From: CAZIDL01 sp964537825
GTDB lineage: Bacteria > Bacteroidota > Bacteroidia > Flavobacteriales_D > CAYVSK01
Assembly (NCBI GenBank): GCA_964537825.1
Contig: CAZIDL010000010.1
Span: 1 to 54,559 of the forward strand
DNA length: 54,559 bases
Reading direction: 5' to 3'
The notes beneath the pieces were generated by a model. The model made no database searches. It was not told the origin of the DNA and saw nothing but the letters and a program-made list of their open reading frames with translations. Made by a program: the position numbers and the translations under genes. Positions 16,184-25,227 of this stretch are shown one piece after another (the stretch's first letter is position 1; each line of letters begins with the position of its first letter).

Positions 16184-17623
16184 ATGGCTACAGAACGCAT
16201 CACTATAGCACGGGGAGATGGGATCGGACCGGAGATAATGGACGCAACGCTTCGGATCTTGAATGCCTCCGGAGCGGATATCGAGACCGAAGAGATCCAG
16301 GTCGGCAAAAAGGCCTATGAGAGCGGTATATCATCCGGTATACCGGAAGAAGCCTGGGAGAAGCTTTACAGGAACCGCGTTTTCCTCAAAGCTCCCATTA
16401 CCACACCGCAGGGTGGAGGCTACAAAAGCTTGAACGTGACCATTCGAAAGACCCTCGGACTCTTCGCTAATGTCCGGCCGTGTCAAGCTTTTTCTCCTTT
16501 CGTTCCCAGCAAGCATCCCAACATGGACGTGACCATCGTACGCGAGAACGAAGAAGATCTGTATGCGGGGATCGAACATCAGCAGACCAACGATATGCTT
16601 CAGTCCCTCAAGCTTTTGAGCAAACCAGGCTCTGAGCGGATCGTCCGGTATGGATTCGAATACGCTAAAGCTCACCGGCGGAAGAAGGTCACTTGCATGA
16701 CCAAGGACAACATTATGAAGCATACCGATGGTACCTTTCATCGGATCTTCGACAAGGTTTCTGAAGAATATCCTGACATTCAGGCCGAGCATCGGATCAT
16801 CGATATAGGAGCGGCTGAATTGGCCGATGAACCCGAGAAATTCGAGGTGATCGTTTCCCTCAACCTTTACGGCGATATCCTTTCAGATATTTCCTCTCAA
16901 CTTTCCGGATCCGTCGGTCTCGGGGGTTCCTCCAACGTTGGCAAGGATCACGCTATGTTCGAAGCCATCCATGGTTCCGCACCGGACATCGCTGGTAAGG
17001 ACGCGGCCAATCCATCCGGGCTTTTGAACGGGGCCATTATGATGCTCATGAACATCGGACAGCCGGAAGCAGCCACTAAGGTCCGGAACGCATGGCTCAA
17101 AACTCTGGAGGATGGGATCCACACGGCTGATCTTTACAACACCGAGAACAGTCAGCACCTAGCTGGGACCAAAGCGTTCGCCGATGCGGTCATCGAGCGG
17201 CTTGGGTCCTATCCGCGCCTCTTCAGTGCAGAGCAACTCGAACAAGAGGATATCCGGATCCCGGAGATCCAAAAAAAGGTGAGCAAAAAGACCTTGATCG
17301 GCGTCGATGTCTTCGTCGATTCGGGAGAAAAGGCCGTAAAACCTTCGGAAATGGGAAATTGGACCGAAGTCCTAGGAAGTGAAAAGCTTCCGCTCAAGCT
17401 TATCACGAACAGAGGCGGAAAGGTCTATCCCGACCCGAACGACGAGGCTTATTGTTCCGATCACTGGGTCTGTCGTTTTGAAGCAAAAGCTGGAGCGATC
17501 GACTTCAAGGACATCCTCGAATTGCTACAGCGTTTCCATGAGAAAGGGATGGAGGTGATCAAAACAGAGCACCTTTATGCGTTCGATGGTGAAAGAGGGT
17601 ATTCCCTGGCACAGGGTCAATGA
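16184..17623 (+). CDS. icd: Isocitrate dehydrogenase (NADP-type, with C-terminal extension)
   Basis: TCA-cycle enzyme converting isocitrate to 2-oxoglutarate. IARGDGIGPEIMDATLRIL (about 8-26) opens the fold. APITTPQGGGYKSLNVTIRK contains the isocitrate-binding Ser/Asn/Arg residues (SLNVTIRK), and NEEDLYAGIEH is typical. Metal-binding aspartates lie in SLNLYGDILSDISSQL, and HGSAPDIAGKDAANPSG is the cofactor region. At 479 residues it is longer than the E. coli enzyme: about 140 residues after position 335 form an extra C-terminal domain like that of Thermus-type (type II) enzymes. NADP preference is inferred. A TAATTTTC sequence about 25 bases upstream is a weak -7 candidate. It overlaps convergent galE by 7 bases. 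Confidence 0.93.
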   Translation: MATERITIARGDGIGPEIMDATLRILNASGADIETEEIQVGKKAYESGISSGIPEEAWEKLYRNRVFLKAPITTPQGGGYKSLNVTIRKTLGLFANVRPCQAFSPFVPSKHPNMDVTIVRENEEDLYAGIEHQQTNDMLQSLKLLSKPGSERIVRYGFEYAKAHRRKKVTCMTKDNIMKHTDGTFHRIFDKVSEEYPDIQAEHRIIDIGAAELADEPEKFEVIVSLNLYGDILSDISSQLSGSVGLGGSSNVGKDHAMFEAIHGSAPDIAGKDAANPSGLLNGAIMMLMNIGQPEAATKVRNAWLKTLEDGIHTADLYNTENSQHLAGTKAFADAVIERLGSYPRLFSAEQLEQEDIRIPEIQKKVSKKTLIGVDVFVDSGEKAVKPSEMGNWTEVLGSEKLPLKLITNRGGKVYPDPNDEAYCSDHWVCRFEAKAGAIDFKDILELLQRFHEKGMEVIKTEHLYAFDGERGYSLAQGQ

Positions 17624-18672
17624 GTTTCGATCCCTTCTTCAGCCCGCTTCCGTTCCCAACGCCAGGCATCCCGCATCGCATCCTCTAAGCTGAACCGGGC
17701 TTCCCAATTCAGCTCTCGCTCGGCTTTCTGCGTATCGGCCCATATGCGTTCAACATCACCTGGACGCCTGGGGCCTATCCGATAGGGAAGTTCTACGCCC
17801 GTTGCTTTTTCAAAGGAACGTATGGCTTCCATTACAGAAGCCCCGTGGCCGGTCCCTACGTTGAAGACCTCATAGGATGGGTCCGCAGGCCTCTCGTTCA
17901 TGCGTTCAAGGGCCTTTACGTGGGCCCGGGCCAGATCGACCACATGGATGTAATCGCGGATGCAGGTTCCATCCGCCGTGTCGTAATCGTCGCCGTTAAC
18001 GATCAGTTCGTCCAACTCCCCAAGGGCGGTCCTTGTAATGTAAGGGACCAGATTGGTCGGCGTATCGATGGGTGATTCGCCGATGATCCCTGATGGATGC
18101 GCTCCGATCGGATTGAAGTAGCGAAGACTGACTGCCTTCAACGAACTCCCCGATCGGACCTGGTCCTCCATGATCCACTCACAGATGCGCTTGGTCTTAC
18201 CATAAGGGGAATCGGGATCTTGCTCGGGACTTTCTTCCGTGACGGGAAGCTCTTCCGGCTGTCCGTAAACCGTGCATGAAGAAGAGAATACGAGCGTCCG
18301 AACATCGTACGCTTCCATGCACTCCAGAAGCGCTGTCTGAGACCCCACGTTGTTCGCATAATAAAGAAGTGGCCGGTCAACCGATTCCCCGACCGATTTG
18401 TAGGCAGCGAAATGGATCACCCCATGAAAGGGGCCTTCCTCTCTAAAGACTCTTCCGAGGGCTTGTACATCTTTACAGTCGACCTGTCGAAAGACCGGGG
18501 AAGAGCCGGTCAATCGCTCCAGACGTTCCAGCATGCTCTTTTCAGAACGCGACAGGTCATCAACGATCACCACCTCGTGGCCGGCTTCGAGCAATTCCAC
18601 AGAAGTGTGAAGCCCGATATAGCCTGCTCCCCCGGTAACGAGGATCCTCTGGCCTTTATTGGTCTCACTCAT
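17617..18672 (-). CDS. galE: UDP-glucose 4-epimerase
   Basis: A 351-residue short-chain dehydrogenase/reductase-fold enzyme that interconverts UDP-glucose and UDP-galactose for surface polysaccharides. The NAD-binding motif is GGAGYIG (residues 14-20). VIHFAAYKSVGESV is a GalE signature, SSSCTVYG carries the catalytic serine/threonine region, and SPYGKTK the tyrosine/lysine pair. RYFNPIGAHPSG and CIRDYIHVVDLARAHV are also characteristic. It starts within the end of the upstream metallophosphoesterase gene (8-base overlap), so the two are coupled. Confidence 0.95.
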   Translation of the reverse strand: MSETNKGQRILVTGGAGYIGLHTSVELLEAGHEVVIVDDLSRSEKSMLERLERLTGSSPVFRQVDCKDVQALGRVFREEGPFHGVIHFAAYKSVGESVDRPLLYYANNVGSQTALLECMEAYDVRTLVFSSSCTVYGQPEELPVTEESPEQDPDSPYGKTKRICEWIMEDQVRSGSSLKAVSLRYFNPIGAHPSGIIGESPIDTPTNLVPYITRTALGELDELIVNGDDYDTADGTCIRDYIHVVDLARAHVKALERMNERPADPSYEVFNVGTGHGASVMEAIRSFEKATGVELPYRIGPRRPGDVERIWADTQKAERELNWEARFSLEDAMRDAWRWERKRAEEGIETH

Positions 18673-20575
18673 GGAGCTTCAAAGCATCTACCTGTTCAAA
18701 AGTACGAGGATCGATGGCCTCCATCCGCAGTTCTTTTCCATCCACATGAAAAAGGGTGAGCACATTCTTCGTGGAAAAGGCGGAAACGCGATCCGACCAG
18801 GGAAGGACTTCCTGAGCATAGTAAGGAGCCCCTGCCGCCCCGTTATTGATCTGCCAGATCGAACGCTCGAGGGCCAGGGTATCGGGTTCATATCCTTCGG
18901 GATAACGCTCCATTCCCGGACCGATCCGAAGCTTGTTGTAATTGTGCTCATCCCCTGTAAGCACAGCCCGCAGCTTCTCACTATCGTTCACCAGGATATC
19001 GAGAAGGGCATCCCGTCGCTGGATGATCCCTTCTTCAAGAGCTTTTCCGTTCACGTAAGGGCGCGGTCCGTTGCTGCCGCCGTACCACATGTCGTCATCG
19101 GAATGCCCCCCATTTGGGAATAAAGGTGTATGGAGGGTCAGGAGGATATGATCCACCCGCTGATCCTGTTCAAATCGCTGGATCTCCTCCTCCAACCAAG
19201 CCAGCTGTTCATTCATGATGTAAGCATGGATGTTACCACTCGTCCTTGGTTCTTTGGCCATCGAGGGGGCATACCAATAGTTCGAGTTGAGGACGATCAT
19301 GGCCACGTTATCGTGGACGTAGGAATAGACCGTCTCATCGTATCGGGGAAAATCCTTCTTGTCCGGATCCGGGTCATAGGTCGTTCCATCTTCGCTTTCA
19401 GGGCCGTTCGAAAAATTAACGAAGCGTTCCCGGAAGAGGCTTTCTGCGCTCTCTTCGGGATAAGGAAAGCGATCGACCGAATAGGGATAAGCACGCCCGG
19501 AATCGGGAAAAGCCCGAAGAAGAGCCTCGTGGTTCCCCATCGTTGTATTGACCGGCATGTAGCGCCAGAAAGGTTCGAGCGACCGGCACCAGTTCATGTA
19601 TTGGAGCCGCTGGTCTTTTCGGGAGGTTGAATAACCGTTGATCAGGTCTCCGGTGAACTGAAGGAAGGCGGCGTCCTTTTTCATGCATAGTGCCCCGATA
19701 CGACGCATGATGTAGAAATTGGTCCCGTACATGTCCCGCTCACCTCCTCCCTGTCCTGCCCTGGAATCGCTCGCATAAGCAAAGGTGAAAGAGCTTCTGC
19801 TTCCCGGTTCGGGAGCGGTTGTGAAATGCCCTGTCCGCTTTCCCGCATCCCCGAAACGGATCTCGTAGCGGTAAGCAGTGGCTGGTTCCAATTCTTTTAG
19901 CTCGAAGAGATGCCTTTTCCGAGGCTCTTTCTCACTGACCAGATCGACCCCTCCTTCCATGTCAGCGGCCAATTTCCTGGGACGGACCATCAGTTCGCTT
20001 ACGACCCTTCGATCGCTCCGAAAAGCGATCCGCACCCCCGTATCAGTGAGGGTGTTCACGGTCGGCCCGTCAACGATGGTCGGACGGCATTTGAAAGGCC
20101 CTGTCCCGGAGAATGCAATGCGCCCCTGATAGAGCATTCTTCCCTGATCGTCGATCACCCGGTACCCCAAGTTCCCCTTCCCGTCATCCTCCCAACCGAT
20201 CATATCATACTTTCCGCTCATCTCATTCGCGATATCCACTTGGGCTTTACCGTTCCTGATTTTGCTGGAATGTTTGAAGAATACCGGGAAATGGTATTTT
20301 CCTTGTTCTGAAATGAACCCGTAATAGAGGGTCCCGTCGATCCCATTTCCCATATCGAAAGCAAGACCGTCCTTTGTCCCGGAGACCGCCCGTTCGAAAC
20401 GCTGGAAACTAAGTCCCTCTTCCATCACCGAATAGAGCTTGCGCCCTTTTTCCACTTCGAAAAAAACGCCTTTCTCATCCGTTCCGATATGGGAATGGAC
20501 CGCTGGAACATCCTGAGCGGTAGCCTTTGCAAACCCGAAAAGCAATAGGATGATGAGGAACGTGGAACTTCGCAT
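18665..20575 (-). CDS. Secreted calcineurin-like metallophosphoesterase, purple-acid-phosphatase type
   Basis: Exported 636-residue protein with signal peptide MRSSTFLIILLLFGFAKATA. An N-terminal beta region (about 25-245) includes a fibronectin/PAP-N-like part (DTGVRIAFRSDRRVVSELMV ... TAYRYEIRFGD). The metallophosphatase domain (about 255-560) shows the dinuclear metal ligands in order: YASDSRAG, FTGDLINGY, TTMGNHEALL, LLTLHTPLFPNGG and LTGDEHNYNKL. It probably hydrolyses phosphomonoesters or diesters outside the inner membrane. No T9SS sorting domain is obvious at the C-terminus. The stop overlaps the galE start by 8 bases. Confidence 0.88.
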   Translation of the reverse strand: MRSSTFLIILLLFGFAKATAQDVPAVHSHIGTDEKGVFFEVEKGRKLYSVMEEGLSFQRFERAVSGTKDGLAFDMGNGIDGTLYYGFISEQGKYHFPVFFKHSSKIRNGKAQVDIANEMSGKYDMIGWEDDGKGNLGYRVIDDQGRMLYQGRIAFSGTGPFKCRPTIVDGPTVNTLTDTGVRIAFRSDRRVVSELMVRPRKLAADMEGGVDLVSEKEPRKRHLFELKELEPATAYRYEIRFGDAGKRTGHFTTAPEPGSRSSFTFAYASDSRAGQGGGERDMYGTNFYIMRRIGALCMKKDAAFLQFTGDLINGYSTSRKDQRLQYMNWCRSLEPFWRYMPVNTTMGNHEALLRAFPDSGRAYPYSVDRFPYPEESAESLFRERFVNFSNGPESEDGTTYDPDPDKKDFPRYDETVYSYVHDNVAMIVLNSNYWYAPSMAKEPRTSGNIHAYIMNEQLAWLEEEIQRFEQDQRVDHILLTLHTPLFPNGGHSDDDMWYGGSNGPRPYVNGKALEEGIIQRRDALLDILVNDSEKLRAVLTGDEHNYNKLRIGPGMERYPEGYEPDTLALERSIWQINNGAAGAPYYAQEVLPWSDRVSAFSTKNVLTLFHVDGKELRMEAIDPRTFEQVDALKLHE

Positions 20576-20666
20576 GGTCGACTAAAATACGAAGCTTGTA
20601 GCCAGAGGAACAGGATCGGTCCGTTATGAAAGCTTTATGGCAAAGCACTTCTGGTCCCCGATCCCT

Positions 20667-20674
20667 TACCTTCG
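20667..20674 (+). promoter_or_regulatory. Candidate -7 promoter box of prfC
   Basis: TACCTTCG, one base from the TAnnTTTG consensus, ends 20 bases before the chosen prfC ATG. Its spacing matches other boxes in this window and supports the start at 20695. Confidence 0.4.
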
Positions 20675-20694
20675 CTCCATCATTTTTGAAGGCT

Positions 20695-22305
20695 ATGGAT
20701 CTTAAAGAAGCTCTTGCGAAACGAAAGACCTTTGCGATCGTCAGCCACCCTGATGCGGGGAAGACGACCCTAACGGAAAAGTTCCTCCTGTTCGGGGGAG
20801 CTATCCACACTGCCGGCGCGGTTAAGAACAACAAGATCGAGAAAACGGCCGCTTCTGATTTCATGGAGATCGAGAAACAAAGGGGGATCTCGGTGGCCAC
20901 ATCGGTCATGGCCTTCGAACATGACGGCCGTATCTTCAACTTGCTCGACACCCCCGGTCACAAGGATTTTGCAGAAGATACCTATCGAACGCTCACTGCT
21001 GTTGATAGCGTGATCATCGTCGTGGATTGTGTGAAAGGGGTCGAGGAGCAAACGCGCAAGCTCATGGAAGTTTGCCGCATGCGAAAGACTCCGGTCATCG
21101 TCTTCATAAACAAGATGGACCGGGAAGGCCGTGATCCCTACGACCTGCTCGATGAGCTGGAAGATCAACTTCATATCAACGTCCGCCCTTTGAGTTGGCC
21201 CATCGGGATCGGACACACATTTCAGGGGGTCTACGACCTTCACGATGCTCATCTCCGCCTTTTCGATCCCCAAAAACAAAGAGCTGAAGCGGAGGATGAG
21301 ACCGTGAACATCTCCGACCTTTCTTCCAGGGAGCTCGATGAGCAGCTCGGGGAAGCTGCAGCAAAACAGCTCCGTGAGGATGTGGAATTGATCGAAGGGG
21401 TCTACGAACCTTTTGATAAGGATGCGTACTTGGAAGGAGACTTGGCACCGGTCTTTTTTGGAAGCGCCGTGAACAACTTCGGAGTGAAAGAGCTACTTAA
21501 CAGTTTCGCTCGTATTGGACCTAACCCCAAAGAACGTCAGGCAGCGGAGCGGGAGGTGCACCCCTCCGAAAAAAAGTTCTCCGGCTTCATCTTCAAGATC
21601 CACGCGAACATCGACCCGAAGCATAGGGATCGGATCGCTTTTATGCGTATCTGCTCGGGGAAGTTCGAGCGCAACAAGTTCTATTATCACGTGCGAAGTG
21701 GGAAGAAGATGAAGTTCAGCAACCCTTACAGTTTCATGGCCCGTTCCAAAGAGGTGGTCGAAGAAGCCTGGCCGGGGGATGTGGTCGGGCTTTACGATAC
21801 GGGCACCTTCAAGATCGGTGATACGATCACCGAAGGGGAAAACTTCCACTTTAAAGGGATCCCGAGTTTCTCACCAGAGAACTTCAAGGAACTGATCAAT
21901 AAAGATCCGATGAAGAGCAAACAGCTCCAAAAAGGGATCAAGGAGCTAACGGACGAAGGGGTGGCCCAACTCTTCGAGCTGAAGGATACCCAGAAGAAAG
22001 TTATCGGCACGGTGGGGGAACTCCAATTCGAAGTGATCCGTTACAGACTGGAGAACGAATACGGGGCAAAATGCGAATTCAAACCCATGCCCCTCTATAT
22101 GGCCTGTTGGATGACCAGTGATGATCCCGAACTGATCGAAGAGTTCATGCGCCGTAAAACCGGATATGTAGGGTATGACAAAGATGGGAACCCGGTCTTC
22201 TTAGCACGCTCGGAATTCATCCTCCAAGATGCCAAGAAGGATTACCCCTCGATCGAATTCCACCACACGAGCGAATTCAAGTCGGATCTCGTAACAGGAG
22301 AATAA
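20695..22305 (+). CDS. prfC: Peptide chain release factor 3
   Basis: Translational GTPase of 536 residues that recycles class I release factors after termination. The G motifs are clear: SHPDAGKTTLTEK (G1), the switch region with EKQRGISVATSVM (G2), DTPGHKDFAEDTYR (G3) and INKMDREGRDP (G4). The RF3-specific insertion and domains II-III follow (FSGFIFKIHANIDPKHRDRI, VGELQFEVIRYRLENEYG). The protein starting MDLKEALAKRKTFAIVSH matches the family; an in-frame ATG at 20626 adds 23 unrelated residues and overlaps the promoter box. A terminator hairpin follows the stop directly. Confidence 0.95.
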   Translation: MDLKEALAKRKTFAIVSHPDAGKTTLTEKFLLFGGAIHTAGAVKNNKIEKTAASDFMEIEKQRGISVATSVMAFEHDGRIFNLLDTPGHKDFAEDTYRTLTAVDSVIIVVDCVKGVEEQTRKLMEVCRMRKTPVIVFINKMDREGRDPYDLLDELEDQLHINVRPLSWPIGIGHTFQGVYDLHDAHLRLFDPQKQRAEAEDETVNISDLSSRELDEQLGEAAAKQLREDVELIEGVYEPFDKDAYLEGDLAPVFFGSAVNNFGVKELLNSFARIGPNPKERQAAEREVHPSEKKFSGFIFKIHANIDPKHRDRIAFMRICSGKFERNKFYYHVRSGKKMKFSNPYSFMARSKEVVEEAWPGDVVGLYDTGTFKIGDTITEGENFHFKGIPSFSPENFKELINKDPMKSKQLQKGIKELTDEGVAQLFELKDTQKKVIGTVGELQFEVIRYRLENEYGAKCEFKPMPLYMACWMTSDDPELIEEFMRRKTGYVGYDKDGNPVFLARSEFILQDAKKDYPSIEFHHTSEFKSDLVTGE

Positions 22306-22334
22306 AAAAAGCCGCCAGTTGGCTGACGGCTTTT
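22304..22334 (+). terminator. Terminator hairpin after prfC (bidirectional)
   Basis: GCCG-C-CAG (22311-22318) pairs with CTG-A-CGGC (22323-22330) around loop TTGG, with As before and TTTT after, so it could act on both strands. Its right arm lies in the 33-base repeat and it is a diverged copy of the tRNA-Pro terminator at 22464-22493. Confidence 0.7.
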
Positions 22335-22355
22335 CGTTGTCGGGATGGCTGGATT
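22323..22355. repeat. 33-base direct repeat, copy 1: decayed tRNA-Pro 3' end
   Basis: This is identical over 33 bases to 22482-22514. The repeat comprises a terminator arm plus the first 15 bases of the tRNA 3' side (acceptor stem and start of the T arm, minus strand). After the repeat the sequence no longer forms a tRNA, so this is a tRNA remnant. Confidence 0.8.
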
Positions 22356-22387
22356 ACTGGCGTGAACCGGGGGGAGAGGGACAACGA

Positions 22388-22419
22388 AAAGCCCGCTCCT
22401 CACGGAGCAGGGCTTTTTT
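22388..22419. terminator. Intrinsic terminator-like hairpin
   Basis: GCCC-G-CTCC pairs with GGAG-CA-GGGC around TCAC (about 22391-22412), followed by six Ts on the plus strand and preceded by four As. It lies between the tRNA remnant and the intact tRNA, and no gene clearly needs it. Confidence 0.6.
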
Positions 22420-22463
22420 CGGGATCCGCTCCGAAAAGCAAGCTTTCCTTCGCGGACCCTCAT

Positions 22464-22493
22464 AAAAAAGCCGTCAGATCCCTGACGGCTTTT
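22464..22493 (-). terminator. Intrinsic terminator of tRNA-Pro
   Basis: A perfect eight-base stem, GCCGTCAG (22470-22477) with CTGACGGC (22482-22489), loop of four. On the minus strand it is followed by a T-run, just 3' of the tRNA. Confidence 0.85.
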
Positions 22494-22514
22494 CGTTGTC
22501 GGGATGGCTGGATT
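22482..22514. repeat. 33-base direct repeat, copy 2: tRNA-Pro 3' end and terminator arm
   Basis: Intact counterpart of 22323-22355. It spans the right terminator arm and the acceptor/T-arm part of the functional tRNA-Pro gene. Confidence 0.8.
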
Positions 22515-22573
22515 CGAACCAGCGACCACACGTCCCCCAGACGTGTACTCTAACCGGACTGAGCTACATCCCG
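22499..22573 (-). tRNA. tRNA-Pro (anticodon GGG)
   Basis: On the minus strand a full cloverleaf folds: acceptor CGGGATG/CATCCCG, D stem GCTC/GAGT, anticodon stem CACGT/ACGTG with loop CTGGGGG (anticodon GGG, proline codon CCC), T stem GCTGG/CCAGC with loop TTCGAAT. The discriminator base is A. The 3' CCA is not encoded. An intrinsic terminator follows. Confidence 0.96.
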
Positions 22574-22615
22574 AGCGATGAACGCGTCCCATCCTTCCCT
22601 TCCAACTCCTTCCCT

Positions 22616-22623
22616 TACCTTTG
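22616..22623 (+). promoter_or_regulatory. Candidate -7 promoter box of the TonB receptor gene
   Basis: TACCTTTG matches TAnnTTTG and ends 41 bases before the ATG at 22665. Confidence 0.5.
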
Positions 22624-22664
22624 ATGGGTCTTGCGAGCATTGCAAAGATAAGAGGCCTTCCTGA

Positions 22665-25079
22665 ATGTCGAAGCCTTTCCCGTGCATTTTCGCGACCCTT
22701 CTCCTTTCCTGGTGTCCTTTGTTCTTATTCGGCCAGAAAGGATACAGCGTGGAAGGCTACGTAATGGACGACTCCACCCGGAACACCCTTCCCGGCGCGG
22801 TCATTCAGGTCCCTGAAAAAGGAAAGCATGCAACAACGGATCGGGAAGGGCATTTCGAACTACGTCTTTCTAAGGGAGATCATCGCATCAGGGTCAGTTA
22901 CATGGGGTATCGAACGCTGGAGCGTTCCCTGCATGTCCAAGGGGATAAAAGGGTCAACTTAAAGCTCCGACCATCGAGCATGACGACAGGAGCTGTACAG
23001 ATCCTCGGTGAAAAGGAGGATGCAAACATCGATGACCCCCAAATGAGCAAAGTCGAAATGGAGGTGGAGAAGATCCGGAAGCTTCCTTCTCTATTGGGCG
23101 AGGTAGATGTGCTCCGAACGATCAAATTGCTTCCGGGGGTCCGCTCCGGAGGGAATGGTAGTTCGGGTTTGAGCATTCGGGGAGGAGCTCCGGACCAGAA
23201 TCTGGTTATGCTCGACGATGCGGTGATCTATCGTCCAAGTCATCTCTTCGGTTTCTTTTCGGTCTTCAACGGGGCCGCCATCGAGGATGTCGAACTCTAC
23301 AAAGGGGCTATTCCGGCACGGTATGGTGGCCGCTTGTCCTCGGTGATCGATGTCGGGATGAAACGGGGTGCGATGGATCGCTTTCGGGCGAACGGAGGGA
23401 TCGGGCTACTCTCTTCCAGAGTAGCCGTTCAAGGCCCTATTCAGAAGGATACGACGAGCTTCTTATTGTCGGCTCGACGTACTTATGCCGACCTCGTCTC
23501 CAAACCTTTCATCCCGAAGAATTCAGCTTTTCAAGGGAGTACATACCATTTTTACGACTTGAATGCAAAGGTCTTTCATCGGTTTTCCAGCGATGATCGG
23601 ATCTCCTTGAGCGCTTATGCAGGTCGGGACCGTTTCAAATTCAAGGATGATGACGGAGCCCTGGAAATGGAAGTACCATGGGGAAATCGAATGGCCTCTT
23701 TGCAATGGGAACACGATTTTCACGAGGACCTTTCTCTTGAAAGCACCCTACTCCTATCGGACTACGAGTTCCGTTTCAAAGCCCATCAATCCCAGTTCGG
23801 GCTGAACCTATATTCGGGTATAAGGGACATCACCATCAAAAGCGACCTCTTTTACGCCCCCCATCCTGCTCACACCATACGGGCTGGTCTTTCTTACGAC
23901 AAACATCGCTTCACACCGGCAAGCGTGGATGCTGGCTCCGGTGATGTCGATTTTGATACAGGAGCGCTCGATCATATCCATGCTCACGAGGGCGCGCTTT
24001 ATCTATCGGACAAGATCCGGATCAACCAACGGATCAGTTTTCATCCAGGCCTCCGCTTCAGCAGTTTTCATCAAGTAGGACCGTTCGATCGCTACGTGAA
24101 GGATGATCTGGACCGGATCACTGACACCATTAGTTACAGCGCCGGGGAGCGCGTGGCATCCTATTCCGGTTGGGAACCTCGCGTTGCCTTGCGCTATCGT
24201 TTCCGGGAGGACCTATCTGCTAAAGTTTCTTATACGCGGAACCGGCAGTACCTTCACATGGCCTCCATATCCCCATTGTCCCTTCCTACTGATGTATGGC
24301 TTCCGAGCACCGATCGGGTAAAACCTCAGATCGGCTCCCAATACGCCTTGGGCGTCTACAAGAACTTTCTTGACGATGAGATCGAAACTTCGATCGAGGT
24401 CTACTACCGGGAGATGAAGAACCTTGTAGAATTCGAGCCCGGAGCGATCACAGAAAATAGCATCCAAGCCAATGCGGACGGTCAACTAACCTTTGGTAGA
24501 GGTACTTCATACGGAGCAGAATTCTTTGTCAAGAAAAAACGTGGAACTCTTACGGGCTGGATAAGCTACACCCTGGCAAAGAGCTCCCGTAAATTCCCTG
24601 AGATCAATGATGGCGAGCAGTTCCCTGCCAAGTACGACCGTCGTCACGATCTTTCCTTGACCGGGTCCGTGAAACTGAACGAAAAATGGAATGTCGGAGC
24701 AACCTTCGTTTACACTTCCGGGCAAGCCATCACTCTTCCCAGTTCCCGTTATATGATCGAGGGACGTTTGGTAACTGAGTACGGTCCCCGCAATTCCTAT
24801 CGAATGAAGCCTTATCACCGGGCCGATCTGAACATACGCTTTGATCCGAACGACCGTAAGAAGAAAAAGGACCCACTCAGCGGAGAAATTCTCAAGATAC
24901 CCCAAAAGATAAGCTCCGAATGGGTCCTTTCGGTATACAATGTCTACAACAGGGCCAATCCCTATTTTCTCTACTTCACGAGCGAAGGCTCCCTTGCGAA
25001 AGGGACATTGGATGTGAACGCTGAACAGGTCACCCTCTTCCCCATTCTACCTTCTATAAGCTGGGAATTCAAGTTCTGA
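22665..25079 (+). CDS. TonB-dependent receptor with N-terminal CarboxypepD_reg-like domain
   Basis: Outer-membrane active importer of 804 residues. A signal peptide (about 1-23, ending FGQ) leads into a carboxypeptidase-regulatory-like beta domain (YSVEGYVMDDSTRNTLPGAV to about residue 105). The plug follows (about 140-235: LLGEVDVLRTIKLLPGVRSG, SGLSIRGGAPDQNLVMLDDA, GAIPARYGGRLSSVIDV), then a long barrel of alternating aromatic strands ending in WEFKF. This matches the Bacteroidota receptors lacking an obvious TonB-box extension. No SusD partner is adjacent, so a glycan substrate cannot be inferred; the ligand is unknown. Confidence 0.93.
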   Translation: MSKPFPCIFATLLLSWCPLFLFGQKGYSVEGYVMDDSTRNTLPGAVIQVPEKGKHATTDREGHFELRLSKGDHRIRVSYMGYRTLERSLHVQGDKRVNLKLRPSSMTTGAVQILGEKEDANIDDPQMSKVEMEVEKIRKLPSLLGEVDVLRTIKLLPGVRSGGNGSSGLSIRGGAPDQNLVMLDDAVIYRPSHLFGFFSVFNGAAIEDVELYKGAIPARYGGRLSSVIDVGMKRGAMDRFRANGGIGLLSSRVAVQGPIQKDTTSFLLSARRTYADLVSKPFIPKNSAFQGSTYHFYDLNAKVFHRFSSDDRISLSAYAGRDRFKFKDDDGALEMEVPWGNRMASLQWEHDFHEDLSLESTLLLSDYEFRFKAHQSQFGLNLYSGIRDITIKSDLFYAPHPAHTIRAGLSYDKHRFTPASVDAGSGDVDFDTGALDHIHAHEGALYLSDKIRINQRISFHPGLRFSSFHQVGPFDRYVKDDLDRITDTISYSAGERVASYSGWEPRVALRYRFREDLSAKVSYTRNRQYLHMASISPLSLPTDVWLPSTDRVKPQIGSQYALGVYKNFLDDEIETSIEVYYREMKNLVEFEPGAITENSIQANADGQLTFGRGTSYGAEFFVKKKRGTLTGWISYTLAKSSRKFPEINDGEQFPAKYDRRHDLSLTGSVKLNEKWNVGATFVYTSGQAITLPSSRYMIEGRLVTEYGPRNSYRMKPYHRADLNIRFDPNDRKKKKDPLSGEILKIPQKISSEWVLSVYNVYNRANPYFLYFTSEGSLAKGTLDVNAEQVTLFPILPSISWEFKF

Positions 25080-25227
25080 GCAAGGAACTGTTTCAAAAGG
25101 CTCTATGTTTCATCAGCTTCAAATGAGGTGACCCAAGTTCGGGTTTCAATTCACCAAGAAAGGGGAAGATCCAAAAGGGATCCAAGAGGCGAGGAATTTC
25201 CCTTAAAAGGGGAGGCGATCAGCTTTT

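Noticed and set aside
22323..22514. Direct repeats at a tRNA 3' end as attL/attR of an integrated element
   Set aside because: Only 126 bases separate the copies, there is no integrase or cargo, and the repeat includes the terminator; tandem tRNA duplication fits better.
22242..22640. 132-codon minus-strand frame over the prfC-tRNA region, with a repeated AGSNPAIPTTKSRQ-like peptide
   Set aside because: It runs through a tRNA gene, its decayed copy and terminators. The peptide repetition is just the 33-base DNA repeat translated.
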